Part shown: piece after piece, positions 23,863 to 31,284 of the stretch
Numbering within the stretch: position 1 is the stretch's first letter
Layout of the letters: each line of letters begins with the position of its first letter
Source of the DNA: CAZPHU01 sp964419255
GTDB lineage: Bacteria; Fibrobacterota; Chitinivibrionia; Chitinivibrionales; CAYFVL01
Assembly (NCBI GenBank): GCA_964419255.1
Contig: CAYQOU010000049.1
Span: forward strand, 1 to 31,284
Length of the DNA: 31,284 nucleotides
Reading direction: 5' to 3'
Position numbers and translations under genes: made by a program
Notes under the pieces: model-generated
Told to the model about the DNA's origin: nothing
Databases searched by the model: none
Seen by the model: the letters and a program-made list of their open reading frames with translations, nothing else

Positions 23863-25221
23863 ATGACTCAACAGCCGAAGCAATCGTCGATTGGAAATCC
23901 TGATACAGAATCCGGCCTGATGGTAAACGGAAAGGTTTTACTAAAATCCGTTGGTTGTCGAACCAATCAGCAGGAGATGACTGAACTGGCCTTCTGTCTG
24001 GCCGCAAAAGGTTATGAGATAACCGGGGAAACCAAAACAGCCGATATAATTATCCTCAACAGCTGCTCGGTAACTTCCTGCAGTGAGTCCAAAACCAGGC
24101 GGCTTGTGCATTCTTTTGCAAACAGGGCACCAACCGCGAAGATATGCGTAACCGGCTGCCTGGCGCAGCAGAGGAGAGAAGAGATTCTGTCTCTTCCGAA
24201 TGTACACTGGGTCGTTGGAAACAGTCATAAGAGTCGTATCGCCGATATACTGGTATCCGGCGAGTGTGGTGTGTTTATCTCTTCGGTCAATGACCGGGCG
24301 GTGATGCAGTCTCCCGAACCGGTGAGCTCGAAAGTATGGCAGGGACGAACCCGTTTCCCGTTGAAGATTCAGGAGGGCTGCGATTTCAGATGTTCCTATT
24401 GTATAGTGCCGTCTCTTCGGGGACCGTCCAGAAGCGCTCGCACCGAATCGATAGAGAATCGTTTCAGGGAGGCGGTGGCGGCCGGATTTAAGGAGATCGT
24501 CATCACAGGTACCCACATAGGACAGTTTGAAGAGAAGAACGCTTCCAGTCTGTCGGACCTTCTGGATCGGCTCACATCGCTCGAGGGAGATTTTCGTATC
24601 CGACTCAGTTCACTTGATCCGCGTGATATAACCGGGAGGCTGTTGGATCAGGTTGCGGAGAACCCCAGAATCTGCAATCACCTGCATGTCAGCATACAAA
24701 GTTTCTCCCCGGATATACTCAAGGCGATGGACCGTCCCTACCGGAGTGTGGATAGCCTTGTGCAGCGGCTGGGGAGCTTGCGAAGAGAGTATGTCGATGT
24801 GGGAATCGGGGGCGATTTTATTGTCGGCTTCCCCGGAGAAACGGAGAGACAGTTTAATCAGAGCTGTGAAGCCGCAGATATGGTGGGCTTTACCTATGGG
24901 CATGTCTTCAGGTATTCCAGACGGCCCGGAACCCCGGCGGCGGAAATGGACAATCAGGTTGAGGCATCGGTGAAAAAAGAACGCAGCGAAATTTTACGGG
25001 CTCAACTGCACAATCAGCAGAAGCGGTTCATAGAAGGCTTGTCGGGTGCTCCCCAGACGATTATCGTCGAACACGATAATCCCGTTCGCGGCGTGACATC
25101 CAATTATGTGCGGGTAGAGGTGCCGCGGATGAAAGCTGCCGGCAATTCGTGGCAGAATATCGCCTTTACAGGCAAACAAAATTCGAACGGCCGCTGGGAA
25201 GCAATTCCGGTCGGGGAGTAG
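23863..25221 (+). CDS. mtaB: tRNA t6A37 methylthiotransferase, MtaB family
   Basis: The 452 residues have the three parts of methylthiotransferases. The UPF0004 N-terminal domain has three cluster cysteines (SVGCRTNQQE, NSCSVTSCSE, CVTGCLAQ). The radical-SAM domain has CDFRCSYC (three Cys for the SAM cluster), HVSIQSFSPDILKAMDRPY and GGDFIVGFPGETE. A TRAM-like end follows. GCRTNQQE and RPYRS fit MtaB better than MiaB or RimO. It converts t6A37 to ms2t6A37 in ANN-decoding tRNAs; the t6A itself needs TsaD, encoded at 29867. SIQSF replaces the usual LQSGS. An N-terminal extension of about 20 residues precedes the first domain, so ATG 23920 is an alternative; neither start has a strong ribosome site. 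The HDOD gene starts 3 nt after its stop. Confidence 0.9.
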   Translation: MTQQPKQSSIGNPDTESGLMVNGKVLLKSVGCRTNQQEMTELAFCLAAKGYEITGETKTADIIILNSCSVTSCSESKTRRLVHSFANRAPTAKICVTGCLAQQRREEILSLPNVHWVVGNSHKSRIADILVSGECGVFISSVNDRAVMQSPEPVSSKVWQGRTRFPLKIQEGCDFRCSYCIVPSLRGPSRSARTESIENRFREAVAAGFKEIVITGTHIGQFEEKNASSLSDLLDRLTSLEGDFRIRLSSLDPRDITGRLLDQVAENPRICNHLHVSIQSFSPDILKAMDRPYRSVDSLVQRLGSLRREYVDVGIGGDFIVGFPGETERQFNQSCEAADMVGFTYGHVFRYSRRPGTPAAEMDNQVEASVKKERSEILRAQLHNQQKRFIEGLSGAPQTIIVEHDNPVRGVTSNYVRVEVPRMKAAGNSWQNIAFTGKQNSNGRWEAIPVGE

Positions 25222-25224
25222 TCT

Positions 25225-26109
25225 ATGCAGTCATACGATAATACTAACGAAATCCGTTTTCGGAGAGTTGTCGAGCAAATCGATAAACTGCCTTCGCTCC
25301 CCTCGATAGCAACCCGCCTTATCGATGTCGTTAACTCTCCGGTCAGTTCGGCCGAAGATGCCGCGGAGCTGATTCAAAATGATCCGGGACTTACCACCAA
25401 GATTCTGCGCCTGGCAAACAGTGCCTTCTACGGAATGCCCCGTTCGGTTTCCTCTGTGTCGAGTGCCGTTGTGATTTTGGGATTCAACACACTGCGATCT
25501 GTTGCGTTGAGTGCAGCGATAATGAACATGTTTGACCCCTCCGATGGTGCATTCGATTACAAACGTTTCTGGCGCCATTCGGCTGTGTGTGCGATGAATG
25601 CAAAAAGCATTGCCAAAAAGAACATGGGCCTTCTTTTGGTCGACCCCGAGGGGGCCTTTTGTATGGGGATACTTCATGATATCGGTAAGCTGATTTTCGC
25701 CCGTTTCTTTCCTGCGGAATACGCTGTGGCTCAGCAGTATGCGCTAACTCATAAAGTGACCACCCTGCAGGCGGAGATCAAGACCCTCGGTGTTTCTCAT
25801 ACGCAGATTGGAGCTACTCTGGCCGACAAGTGGGCACTGCCCATCGATGTGGAGAAAGTATTGGTCCATCATCATGATCCCAAAGAAACACAGACCGCTT
25901 CGGAGCTGGTGAATCTGGTGCATGTTGCCGATAACCTGTGTCATCAGATCGGTCTGGATGTGTTTGGTGGCGAAACCGCACATGATGTGGATGATACTTC
26001 GCTGAAGATTTTGGGCATACGTCAGGAGGATTATCCGGAGTATGTTGAGATTGCTCGACAAAACCTTCAAATTTCCGGTGAGTTTCTATCCATTATGGGA
26101 GATGGGTGA
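25225..26109 (+). CDS. HDOD-domain protein (first of tandem pair)
   Basis: The 294 residues are almost all one HDOD domain (about 15-210): LPSLPSIATRLIDVVNSP, LIQNDPGLTTKILRLANSAF, VSSAVVILGFNTLRSVAL, FWRHSAVCAMNAKSIAK, FCMGILHDIGKLIFAR and KWALPIDVEKVLVHHH. HDOD domains are degenerate HD hydrolase relatives used in signalling and motility control; HD is kept here in LHDIGK. GGGGAG within the mtaB 3' end serves ATG 25225, so it is very probably co-transcribed with mtaB, and it overlaps the next gene. Confidence 0.88.
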   Translation: MQSYDNTNEIRFRRVVEQIDKLPSLPSIATRLIDVVNSPVSSAEDAAELIQNDPGLTTKILRLANSAFYGMPRSVSSVSSAVVILGFNTLRSVALSAAIMNMFDPSDGAFDYKRFWRHSAVCAMNAKSIAKKNMGLLLVDPEGAFCMGILHDIGKLIFARFFPAEYAVAQQYALTHKVTTLQAEIKTLGVSHTQIGATLADKWALPIDVEKVLVHHHDPKETQTASELVNLVHVADNLCHQIGLDVFGGETAHDVDDTSLKILGIRQEDYPEYVEIARQNLQISGEFLSIMGDG

Positions 26110-26954
26110 TGAAAGCATCCGAAAAGATGCTAAACTGTATCAATGATCTTCCCTGCATGGCAGGAATTCTGCCCCGGATCATGGCGGCAGATCCCCAATC
26201 CGCTGCGACCGATTTGGTCGATATAATAAAAACAGATCCTTCATTTACCGCACGAGTGTTACGGCTGGCCAACTCAGCCTATATCGGAATGCCCAATACC
26301 GTATCGTCCTTACAGAATGCCGTGGTGATACTGGGGCGCAAAAGAATTCAAAGTCTTGCCATGATCAGTTGCGGGATAGGGTTATGCGGCGGCGGTCTGA
26401 AGGTGATCTCTTTCAGAAGGTTCTGGCGTCACAGCCTTGCGGTGGGGATCCTGTGCGAGTCGATTGGAAAACATTGTCTTCGATATGAATCATTCGATGT
26501 GGATGAGCTTTTTGCGGCGGGGGTGCTGCACGATATTGGCATGCTGATTCTGGCCAAGGCAGCCCCCGGGCACCTGCATCAGATCATCGACAAAATGCAA
26601 CAATCACAAAAGAAGCCGTTTTTTTGCCTGGAGCCGCAGGACAATAACCACGGAGAGATGGGCATATTTGCGGCGCGCCAGTGGCATTTCCCGGAGGTGC
26701 TTGTGCAGGCAATAGGTTTTCATCATGCTCCTCTGCGTGCGGAAAACTATAGCCGGCAGGTGGCGATCGTACACATTGCGGATGCAATGGCAAAGATGAT
26801 AGGATTACACACGATAGAAGCTGATACCGTTGCGCTACCCGATGACAGGGCATTGAATTTGATCCCGTTGCCTCTTGAACGACTGCGGGTTATTGCGCAT
26901 GAAGCACTCGATGACCAGAAAAGGATCGAATCCCTGCTGGATGCCCTTTTATAA
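26109..26954 (+). CDS. HDOD-domain protein (second of tandem pair)
   Basis: The 281-residue HDOD protein is paralogous to its neighbour: IIKTDPSFTARVLRLANSAY, NTVSSLQNAVVILGRKRIQS, FRRFWRHSLAVGILCES, AAGVLHDIGMLILAKA and QWHFPEVLVQAIGFHHAP. Stop and start overlap in TGATG (26107-26111), indicating translational coupling; GTG 26106 is a minor alternative start. Divergence between the two copies is high, so this is an old duplication, perhaps forming a heterodimer. Confidence 0.88.
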   Translation: MKASEKMLNCINDLPCMAGILPRIMAADPQSAATDLVDIIKTDPSFTARVLRLANSAYIGMPNTVSSLQNAVVILGRKRIQSLAMISCGIGLCGGGLKVISFRRFWRHSLAVGILCESIGKHCLRYESFDVDELFAAGVLHDIGMLILAKAAPGHLHQIIDKMQQSQKKPFFCLEPQDNNHGEMGIFAARQWHFPEVLVQAIGFHHAPLRAENYSRQVAIVHIADAMAKMIGLHTIEADTVALPDDRALNLIPLPLERLRVIAHEALDDQKRIESLLDALL

Positions 26955-27025
26955 ATGCTGGTTGGGTTGTATTTTGTAGTGCTGCATCTGGATATGTTGT
27001 ACCTGTAATCGGCTAAGGATCAATT

Positions 27026-27934
27026 ATGAATATTCTATCGCGGCTCAAAGACGGGCTGAGTAAGACACGCTCACATATAACCGCAATGATCAGCGGCGAG
27101 GATGAACTCGATGATTCCTTTTTTGAGACGCTTGAGGATGCTCTCATCTCGGCTGATGTCAGCATCGAGCTGTCGCTGGCATTTTTGGATCAGCTTCAGG
27201 ACGAAATCGAGGATAAAGGCATTACCACTCCCCGGGAGGCCTATTCGGAGTTGAAGAAAATGCTCACGCGGCATTTATCGCAGGTGCAAAAGCCTCTGCA
27301 GAGTCACGGTAAACCGTGGGTGATGCTTGTCGTGGGAGTAAACGGGGTGGGTAAAACCACCACGATCGGTAAACTTGCCCATGAATATAGAGAAAATGGC
27401 AGTGATGTGATGTTGGGTGCCGCGGATACGTTTCGCGCGGGTGCTATCGAACAGCTCAAAATCTGGGCTCAGCGTACCGATTCATCGTTTATCTCTCAGC
27501 AGGAGGGTGCAGATCCTGCCTCGGTTGCATTTGATGCGATTCAGTCTGCGCAGGCACGAAAAGTTGACATGCTTATTCTTGATACTGCCGGACGGCTGCA
27601 TTCGAAAACCAATCTCATGAACGAGTTGGAAAAAATCGTACGGGTTATTCGAAGGCAGTTTAGTGAGGCGCCACATGAAGTCTGGCTCGTGCTGGATGCA
27701 ACAACGGGGCAGAATGCGATTCGTCAGGCCGAGGTGTTCAATAAAATAATTGGAGTTACCGGGCTGGTGATCACCAAACTTGATGGAACCTCCAAGGGAG
27801 GGATAGCTTTTTCACTGGCCAAAAAGCTCAGCATTCCAATCCGAAAAATCGGAGTGGGAGAGGGTATAGACGATCTGCAGGATTTTGATGCCGATGCATA
27901 TGTAGAGGCTATGTTCGGCGATTTGGAATTTTGA
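27026..27934 (+). CDS. ftsY: Signal recognition particle receptor FtsY
   Basis: The 302 residues have an N domain (about 1-90) and a GTPase G domain with G1 GVNGVGKTTTIGKL (104-117), DTFRAGA (134-140), G3 DTAGR (186-190), G4 TKLDGTSKGG (250-259) and IGVGEGIDDLQDF near the end. FtsY docks SRP-ribosome complexes at the membrane for co-translational insertion. The acidic A domain of E. coli FtsY is missing, as in many bacteria, so membrane binding probably uses the N-terminal amphipathic helix (MNILSRLKDGLSKTRSHI). AAGGAT lies 6 nt before ATG 27026. Confidence 0.96.
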   Translation: MNILSRLKDGLSKTRSHITAMISGEDELDDSFFETLEDALISADVSIELSLAFLDQLQDEIEDKGITTPREAYSELKKMLTRHLSQVQKPLQSHGKPWVMLVVGVNGVGKTTTIGKLAHEYRENGSDVMLGAADTFRAGAIEQLKIWAQRTDSSFISQQEGADPASVAFDAIQSAQARKVDMLILDTAGRLHSKTNLMNELEKIVRVIRRQFSEAPHEVWLVLDATTGQNAIRQAEVFNKIIGVTGLVITKLDGTSKGGIAFSLAKKLSIPIRKIGVGEGIDDLQDFDADAYVEAMFGDLEF

Positions 27935-27944
27935 TGAACTGAAT

Positions 27945-27984
27945 TGAGCGGTTCTGTGCGGATCAGCAATAAGAGAATCGCTTA
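27945..27984 (+). repeat. Short copy of the inverted-repeat element after ftsY
   Basis: TGAGCGGTTCT (27945-27955) pairs over 11 positions (two G-T) with AGAATCGCTTA (27974-27984), loop 18 nt. It follows the ftsY stop by 10 nt and may act as its terminator, although the T-tract is poor. Both arms match the ends of the longer element at 21492-21634. Confidence 0.4.
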
Positions 27985-28024
27985 GTTTGGTAATATTTTT
28001 AATGCCGCATCTCGGGAGTACCGT

Positions 28025-28582
28025 ATGGATCATCCGATCTGGTCCTATTTTTTCGGACCGCCTAAAGAAAACAAGGCGATGGTTGAGCTGTTAAAAGCGT
28101 TGCCTGTATTTGACGGGGTGTCGAACAAAGAACTCATACAAATCGAACGTGGTTTGCATCAGCGTCGATACAAAAAGGGCGAAACGGTTTTCGAAGAGGG
28201 AATGCCCGGAGCGGGGATGTACATCATAAAAGAAGGGGAAATTACCATTCGGAAAAAAGCCGGCGAGGAGAATGACATCGAACTGGCATCCATTCCGCAG
28301 CGCAGCTTTTTTGGTGAGATAGCTCTCCTGGATGATATCCCCCGGAGTGCCTCTGCAGTGGCTGCTTGTGATTCGATCCTTCTTGCCCTTCCCCAGCCAT
28401 ATCTCGAGGAACTACGTGACCGAAACCCGAAACTGGCTATCAAGATTATTACCAATATAGCCAGACTCGTCAGTAGGCGGCTGGTGAAGGCAAACAGTAA
28501 TCTGGAAGAGATGCAGCAGAGGATAAAGCCAGGATCTGTCTCTCAGGCAGACGGAGAACTCAAACATGCCTCAGCCTCATAA
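28025..28582 (+). CDS. Cyclic nucleotide-binding domain protein
   Basis: The 185 residues have one Crp-like beta-roll (about 22-145): LKALPVFDGVSNKELIQIER, YKKGETVFEEGMPGAGMYII and the phosphate-binding cassette FFGEIALLDDIPRSASAVA, which keeps the Glu and Arg that bind cyclic nucleotides. A helix and low-complexity tail follow; there is no helix-turn-helix, so it is not a CRP-type repressor or activator. GGGAG lies 7 nt before ATG 28025. It overlaps the permease gene by 17 nt, suggesting that it senses cAMP or cGMP to act on that partner; this is inference. Confidence 0.85.
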   Translation: MDHPIWSYFFGPPKENKAMVELLKALPVFDGVSNKELIQIERGLHQRRYKKGETVFEEGMPGAGMYIIKEGEITIRKKAGEENDIELASIPQRSFFGEIALLDDIPRSASAVAACDSILLALPQPYLEELRDRNPKLAIKIITNIARLVSRRLVKANSNLEEMQQRIKPGSVSQADGELKHASAS

Positions 28583-29633
28583 GGATCTTTCTTTCTACCT
28601 GGTGAAATTTGGCTACTATGGCCTGGTCGTATCCGTTGCACTGGCGGTGCTGTACTGTATTTTTCTGTTGTTTGTTCCACTGGTAGCATCGGTGTTGCTT
28701 ACTTTTCTACTCGATCCCATCGTGAAATTTTTCGAGACAAAGGGCTTCCGCAGGCTGGCAATCATTATCTCAATGTGTATCGTCACATCCCTTGCGGGTG
28801 TCGCAACCATCTACTTTGTTGTGCCTCGCCTTGTTGTCGAGGCTCAGAATCTCGCGGCAGACATCCCGCAATACGAGAAAATGTTCAGAGGCAGTCTGGA
28901 GAACTTGCGGGCTGCGATCGAGAATCATTTTCCAGGACTTGCAGTACCCGACTTCCATGCCATGTTGATGCAGAAAATGGGAAGCTTTGGGCATCTGGAT
29001 GTCGATATGGTCATCTCTCAGCTCTCCAATATCTTTTCTATGCTGTCAGTCGTTGTAATCGTACCGATTGTGACCTTCTTTTTTCTGACGGATGGGCACC
29101 TTATACATAAAACGGCCTTACGTGCAATCCCAAACCGTTATTTCGAAATGTTTGTTCTTCTTTTCCATCGGATAACCGATTCGCTGAAATTTTTCATCCG
29201 CGGGCAGCTGATTGATGCGTTGGCGGTCGGGGTGATGACGGCGGTCGGGCTAAAAATCATCGGTGTGCCATACGCATTCGTTATCGGTATTGTCGCCGGC
29301 ATCGGTAATCTTATTCCCTATCTCGGGCCGGTCATAGGTTTCATGCCGGCTGCGTTTGTGGTGCTTACCAGCCCGGATGGTTTTACCGCATGGTCGTTTG
29401 TATCCCTCATTATGGTTTTCGGAGTTGTACAGTTTCTGGAGGGGACATTTATCTACCCCCTGGCGGTCGGTAAAAGCGTTGATTTGCATCCTCTGGTTGT
29501 AATAATCGGCATATCGGTCGGGGGACAACTCGGAGGAGTTATCGGGATGCTTATCGCTGTGCCAATAATCAGCGTGGCTAAAGTATCGCTGGAAGTCTTG
29601 TATTCAAACCTGAAAAGCTACTCCATTATTTAG
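28566..29633 (+). CDS. AI-2E family (PerM-type) membrane transporter
   Basis: The 355 residues have two N-terminal membrane helices (VSVALAVLYCIFLLFVPLVA and IIISMCIVTSLAGVATIYFV), a soluble loop, and the C-terminal helix bundle with the family marks LKFFIRGQLIDALAVGV, GIVAGIGNLIPYLGPVIGF and IYPLAVGKSVDLHPLVVI. The family exports varied small molecules or Na+(Li+)/H+, and the E. coli member YdgG was linked to AI-2; the substrate here is unknown. ATG 28566 follows GGAG by 8 nt and overlaps the end of the cyclic nucleotide-binding gene. Confidence 0.9.
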   Translation: MPQPHKDLSFYLVKFGYYGLVVSVALAVLYCIFLLFVPLVASVLLTFLLDPIVKFFETKGFRRLAIIISMCIVTSLAGVATIYFVVPRLVVEAQNLAADIPQYEKMFRGSLENLRAAIENHFPGLAVPDFHAMLMQKMGSFGHLDVDMVISQLSNIFSMLSVVVIVPIVTFFFLTDGHLIHKTALRAIPNRYFEMFVLLFHRITDSLKFFIRGQLIDALAVGVMTAVGLKIIGVPYAFVIGIVAGIGNLIPYLGPVIGFMPAAFVVLTSPDGFTAWSFVSLIMVFGVVQFLEGTFIYPLAVGKSVDLHPLVVIIGISVGGQLGGVIGMLIAVPIISVAKVSLEVLYSNLKSYSII

Positions 29634-29689
29634 ACATCGCGTTTATCTGTTTTTTATTCGAAACGATACTCCGCCCCAGTTCGATGTTT

Positions 29690-29848
29690 CTACAATTCCT
29701 GCATTTCCTTCAATCTGGCTTTAACCTTTTGCTCGACAAAAATGGTTTGTCGCTCTATTGCACGTTCCATGCGAATGGCCTGCATCGCAAGGGAAGCCAG
29801 AAAGAAAAGAATCAGTACCGATAGAATCGAGATGAAAAAGAGAGCCAT
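29690..29848 (-). CDS. 52-residue single-pass membrane protein downstream of tsaD
   Basis: ATG 29848 to TAG 29690 on the reverse strand. It reads MALFFISILSVLILFFLA, one membrane helix (about 2-24), then a charged helix MQAIRMERAIERQTIFVEQK and VKARLKEMQEL likely to form a coiled coil. AGGATAGG lies just before the start, and only 17 nt separate it from the tsaD stop, so it is probably co-transcribed. Composition, ribosome site and spacing support a real gene; its function is unknown. On the other side it faces the permease gene convergently. Confidence 0.7.
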   Translation of the reverse strand: MALFFISILSVLILFFLASLAMQAIRMERAIERQTIFVEQKVKARLKEMQEL

Positions 29849-29866
29849 ATACCTATCCTAAAAAGT

Positions 29867-30850
29867 TCAGAGTGCTGCGGAGGGACTCATCCGGGGTCTT
29901 CGAATTATGCCGCGTTTGTACCGTTCGTATCCGGCTTTGGCAATCATTGCCGCATTATCCGTGCATAACTTCGGAGAGGGAAAATAAACGTTTTCTCCGA
30001 ATGAGTCTTTCAATGCCTGGCGAAGGGTGGTATTACAGGCTACTCCACCAACCAGGGCTACCGTGTTTATCCCCGTCATCTTAATTGCGTTTCCGGTGTT
30101 TCTTATCAAGGAAGTTATGATTGCCTTCTGAAAAGAGTGGCAGATAAAGGGCCGGTTTAGTGCACAGAACTCCTCTCCTTTTTCAGCTATGTAATACTTC
30201 ACTGCGGTCTTCAGGCCGCTGAAGCTGAAATTAAGAGGGGCGTTACTGATACGGGCAACAGGAAACGCTATCAGCTCTTTGCCATCATACAGACTCGCTT
30301 CCTGTTCTATCGCGCGGCCTGCGGGATAGGCAAACCCAAGCATCTTCCCGATTTTGTCGAATGCTTCTCCCGCCGCATCATCGATAGTCTGGCCCAGGGA
30401 TGTGTATTCTCCAAAATCATCCACTCTATAAAGAGCGGTATGACCACCCGATACGACCAGGGCGAGAAATGGAAAGGCGATATCCGGATGTTGCAGTGTC
30501 ACCGAAGCGATATGGCCTTCCAGATGATTGACGCCGGTGATGGGAATCTGGTAGCCCGTATGCAGGCCCAGTCCAAAGCTTATGCCGACCAGGAGGGCTC
30601 CTGCAAGGCCGGGGCGGTCGGTAACCGCAACCAGATCGATATCGTCGAAACCTGTGTTACTCTTTTTGAGTGCATCCAGGCAGAGTCGGTCAATCTTTTG
30701 AATGTGTGCGCGGGAGGCGATCTCCGGGACGACTCCTCCGTAAAGCGAATGTATGTCCTGAGAATGGGTGTTGTTGACGATAATCCGGTCGTTTTTTAGC
30801 AGGGCTATCGATGTTTCATCGCAGGATGATTCAATGCCGAGTGTAATCAT
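29867..30850 (-). CDS. tsaD: tRNA t6A37 threonylcarbamoyltransferase subunit TsaD
   Basis: The 327 residues of the ASKHA-fold Kae1/Gcp family. TsaD, with TsaB and TsaE, moves threonylcarbamoyl from its AMP adduct to A37 of ANN-decoding tRNAs. Visible marks are MITLGIESSCDETSIAL, metal site VNHLEGHI (His109 and His113), LVVSGGHTALY (132-142), GEAFDKIGKML, FSGLKTAVKYY, VGGVACNTTLR and CTDNAAMIA with the metal-binding Asp. The start ATG 30850 overlaps the upstream gene's stop in ATGA (30850-30847), indicating coupling. tsaB, tsaC and tsaE are not in the window. Confidence 0.97.
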   Translation of the reverse strand: MITLGIESSCDETSIALLKNDRIIVNNTHSQDIHSLYGGVVPEIASRAHIQKIDRLCLDALKKSNTGFDDIDLVAVTDRPGLAGALLVGISFGLGLHTGYQIPITGVNHLEGHIASVTLQHPDIAFPFLALVVSGGHTALYRVDDFGEYTSLGQTIDDAAGEAFDKIGKMLGFAYPAGRAIEQEASLYDGKELIAFPVARISNAPLNFSFSGLKTAVKYYIAEKGEEFCALNRPFICHSFQKAIITSLIRNTGNAIKMTGINTVALVGGVACNTTLRQALKDSFGENVYFPSPKLCTDNAAMIAKAGYERYKRGIIRRPRMSPSAAL

Positions 30851-31284
30851 ATGTTTTTTCTATCCACTAAAGGTGCAAAATGTTGACTTCGACTGAAAAC
30901 AGAGCAGAGTTCATCCTCACAATTAATAAAAGTAAGAGTGCCATTCTTTTTCCGGACGCCGGCGAGAAGCTTTCCCAGAGATTGAAATTCTTCCGGATAC
31001 AGAAACAGTATATTACTGAAATCCAGTATGATATGAACCGACTCTGCGCTTTGCAGGTGATGAAAAGCTTTCTCCATAGCACCGTTGAAATCGGCATCCT
31101 TATGTGCATCGGAATAGATTGTGAGGACAAAAGGGTGCTTTTCACCCGAGAGAGAATCGTCTAATCCCGAAGAAGACGATTCTCCTATGATATCCAAAAC
31201 GTCGCATTCGCCATTTGTGGAGTCAGAATCAGGATGAGGGGTGGGGTGTTGCTCCGTGCTAGACTGCTGTTCGTATTGCGTCTG
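30847..31284 (-). CDS. STAS-like protein with acidic N-terminal linker, 5' part beyond window edge
   Basis: The frame runs open to the right edge. About 60 hydrophilic residues (Gln/Ser/Glu/Asp-rich; QTQYEQQSSTEQHPTPHPDS, later IIGESSSSGLDDSLSGE) lead to a domain of about 95: HPFVLTIYSDAHKDADFNGA, HHLQSAESVHIILDFSNI, YPEEFQSLGKLLAGVRKKNG and TLTFINCEDELCSVFS. This is the STAS pattern, with Pro-Glu at the place of the usual phosphorylated Ser-rich loop, so it may be a non-phosphorylated or structural STAS domain. TTG 31197 could serve as a start but no ribosome site points to it; the gene is best treated as partial. It is translationally coupled to tsaD. Confidence 0.65.
   Translation of the reverse strand, partial: QTQYEQQSSTEQHPTPHPDSDSTNGECDVLDIIGESSSSGLDDSLSGEKHPFVLTIYSDAHKDADFNGAMEKAFHHLQSAESVHIILDFSNILFLYPEEFQSLGKLLAGVRKKNGTLTFINCEDELCSVFSRSQHFAPLVDRKNI

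Noticed and set aside
1..31284. CRISPR array, rRNA genes, integrase or phage genes, complete insertion sequence
   Set aside because: None seen on reading both strands; the only regular repeat array is the short 11-bp series at 3326-3375.

Overview
The window looks like part of a draft or metagenome-derived bacterial chromosome. A run of 100 Ns sits between two identical 55-base copies of the same sequence (14778-14987), so this is scaffolded short-read data. The best guess for the host is a Gram-negative bacterium of the Fibrobacterota/Chitinivibrionia type or a relative. The reasons are a secreted lyase-like protein with a FlgD-like, type IX-style C-terminal tail, CsgG/FecR-type periplasmic proteins, a membrane-bound pyrophosphatase, and an elongation factor P with arginine at its tip. 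This assignment is inference; no rRNA gene is present.

Region 1-8.3 kb is accessory and regulatory. It begins with the edge-truncated reverse gene for a DEDDh-exonuclease-like/GIY-YIG fusion, followed by a decayed ADP-ribosylglycohydrolase pseudogene and an unrecognised protein with a winged-helix-like C-terminus. A gene-free kilobase (3201-4170) then holds a striking 11-bp-periodic repeat resembling a Pho box, apparently driving a short transcript of about 330 nt that ends in a hairpin terminator. Next come an NtrC-type response regulator, a STAS protein, a MarC-family membrane protein, a G-rich hairpin-dense stretch, a flavin split-barrel protein and a DUF2267 protein.

Region 8.8-19.3 kb is envelope and signalling. 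It holds a hybrid histidine kinase whose periplasmic binding domain has lost its middle, a polysaccharide-lyase-14-like secreted protein built on incomplete DNRLRE modules, a CsgG-like protein, a lytic transglycosylase lipoprotein next to the assembly gap, the ion-pumping pyrophosphatase HppA, EF-P, and a FecR-plus-CsgG-like periplasmic protein.

Region 19.6-31.3 kb is mostly housekeeping: ilvD, tRNA-Leu(CAG), mutL, mtaB, two tandem HDOD genes, ftsY, a cyclic-nucleotide-binding protein overlapping an AI-2E-family permease, and on the reverse strand a STAS-like gene overlapping tsaD, followed by a 52-residue single-pass membrane protein. TsaD (which makes t6A37) and MtaB (which turns t6A37 into ms2t6A37) are consecutive enzymes of one tRNA modification route encoded about 5 kb apart. 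Several proteins show internal loss of domain segments (kinase sensor, lyase modules, the pseudogene), a recurring feature of this stretch.
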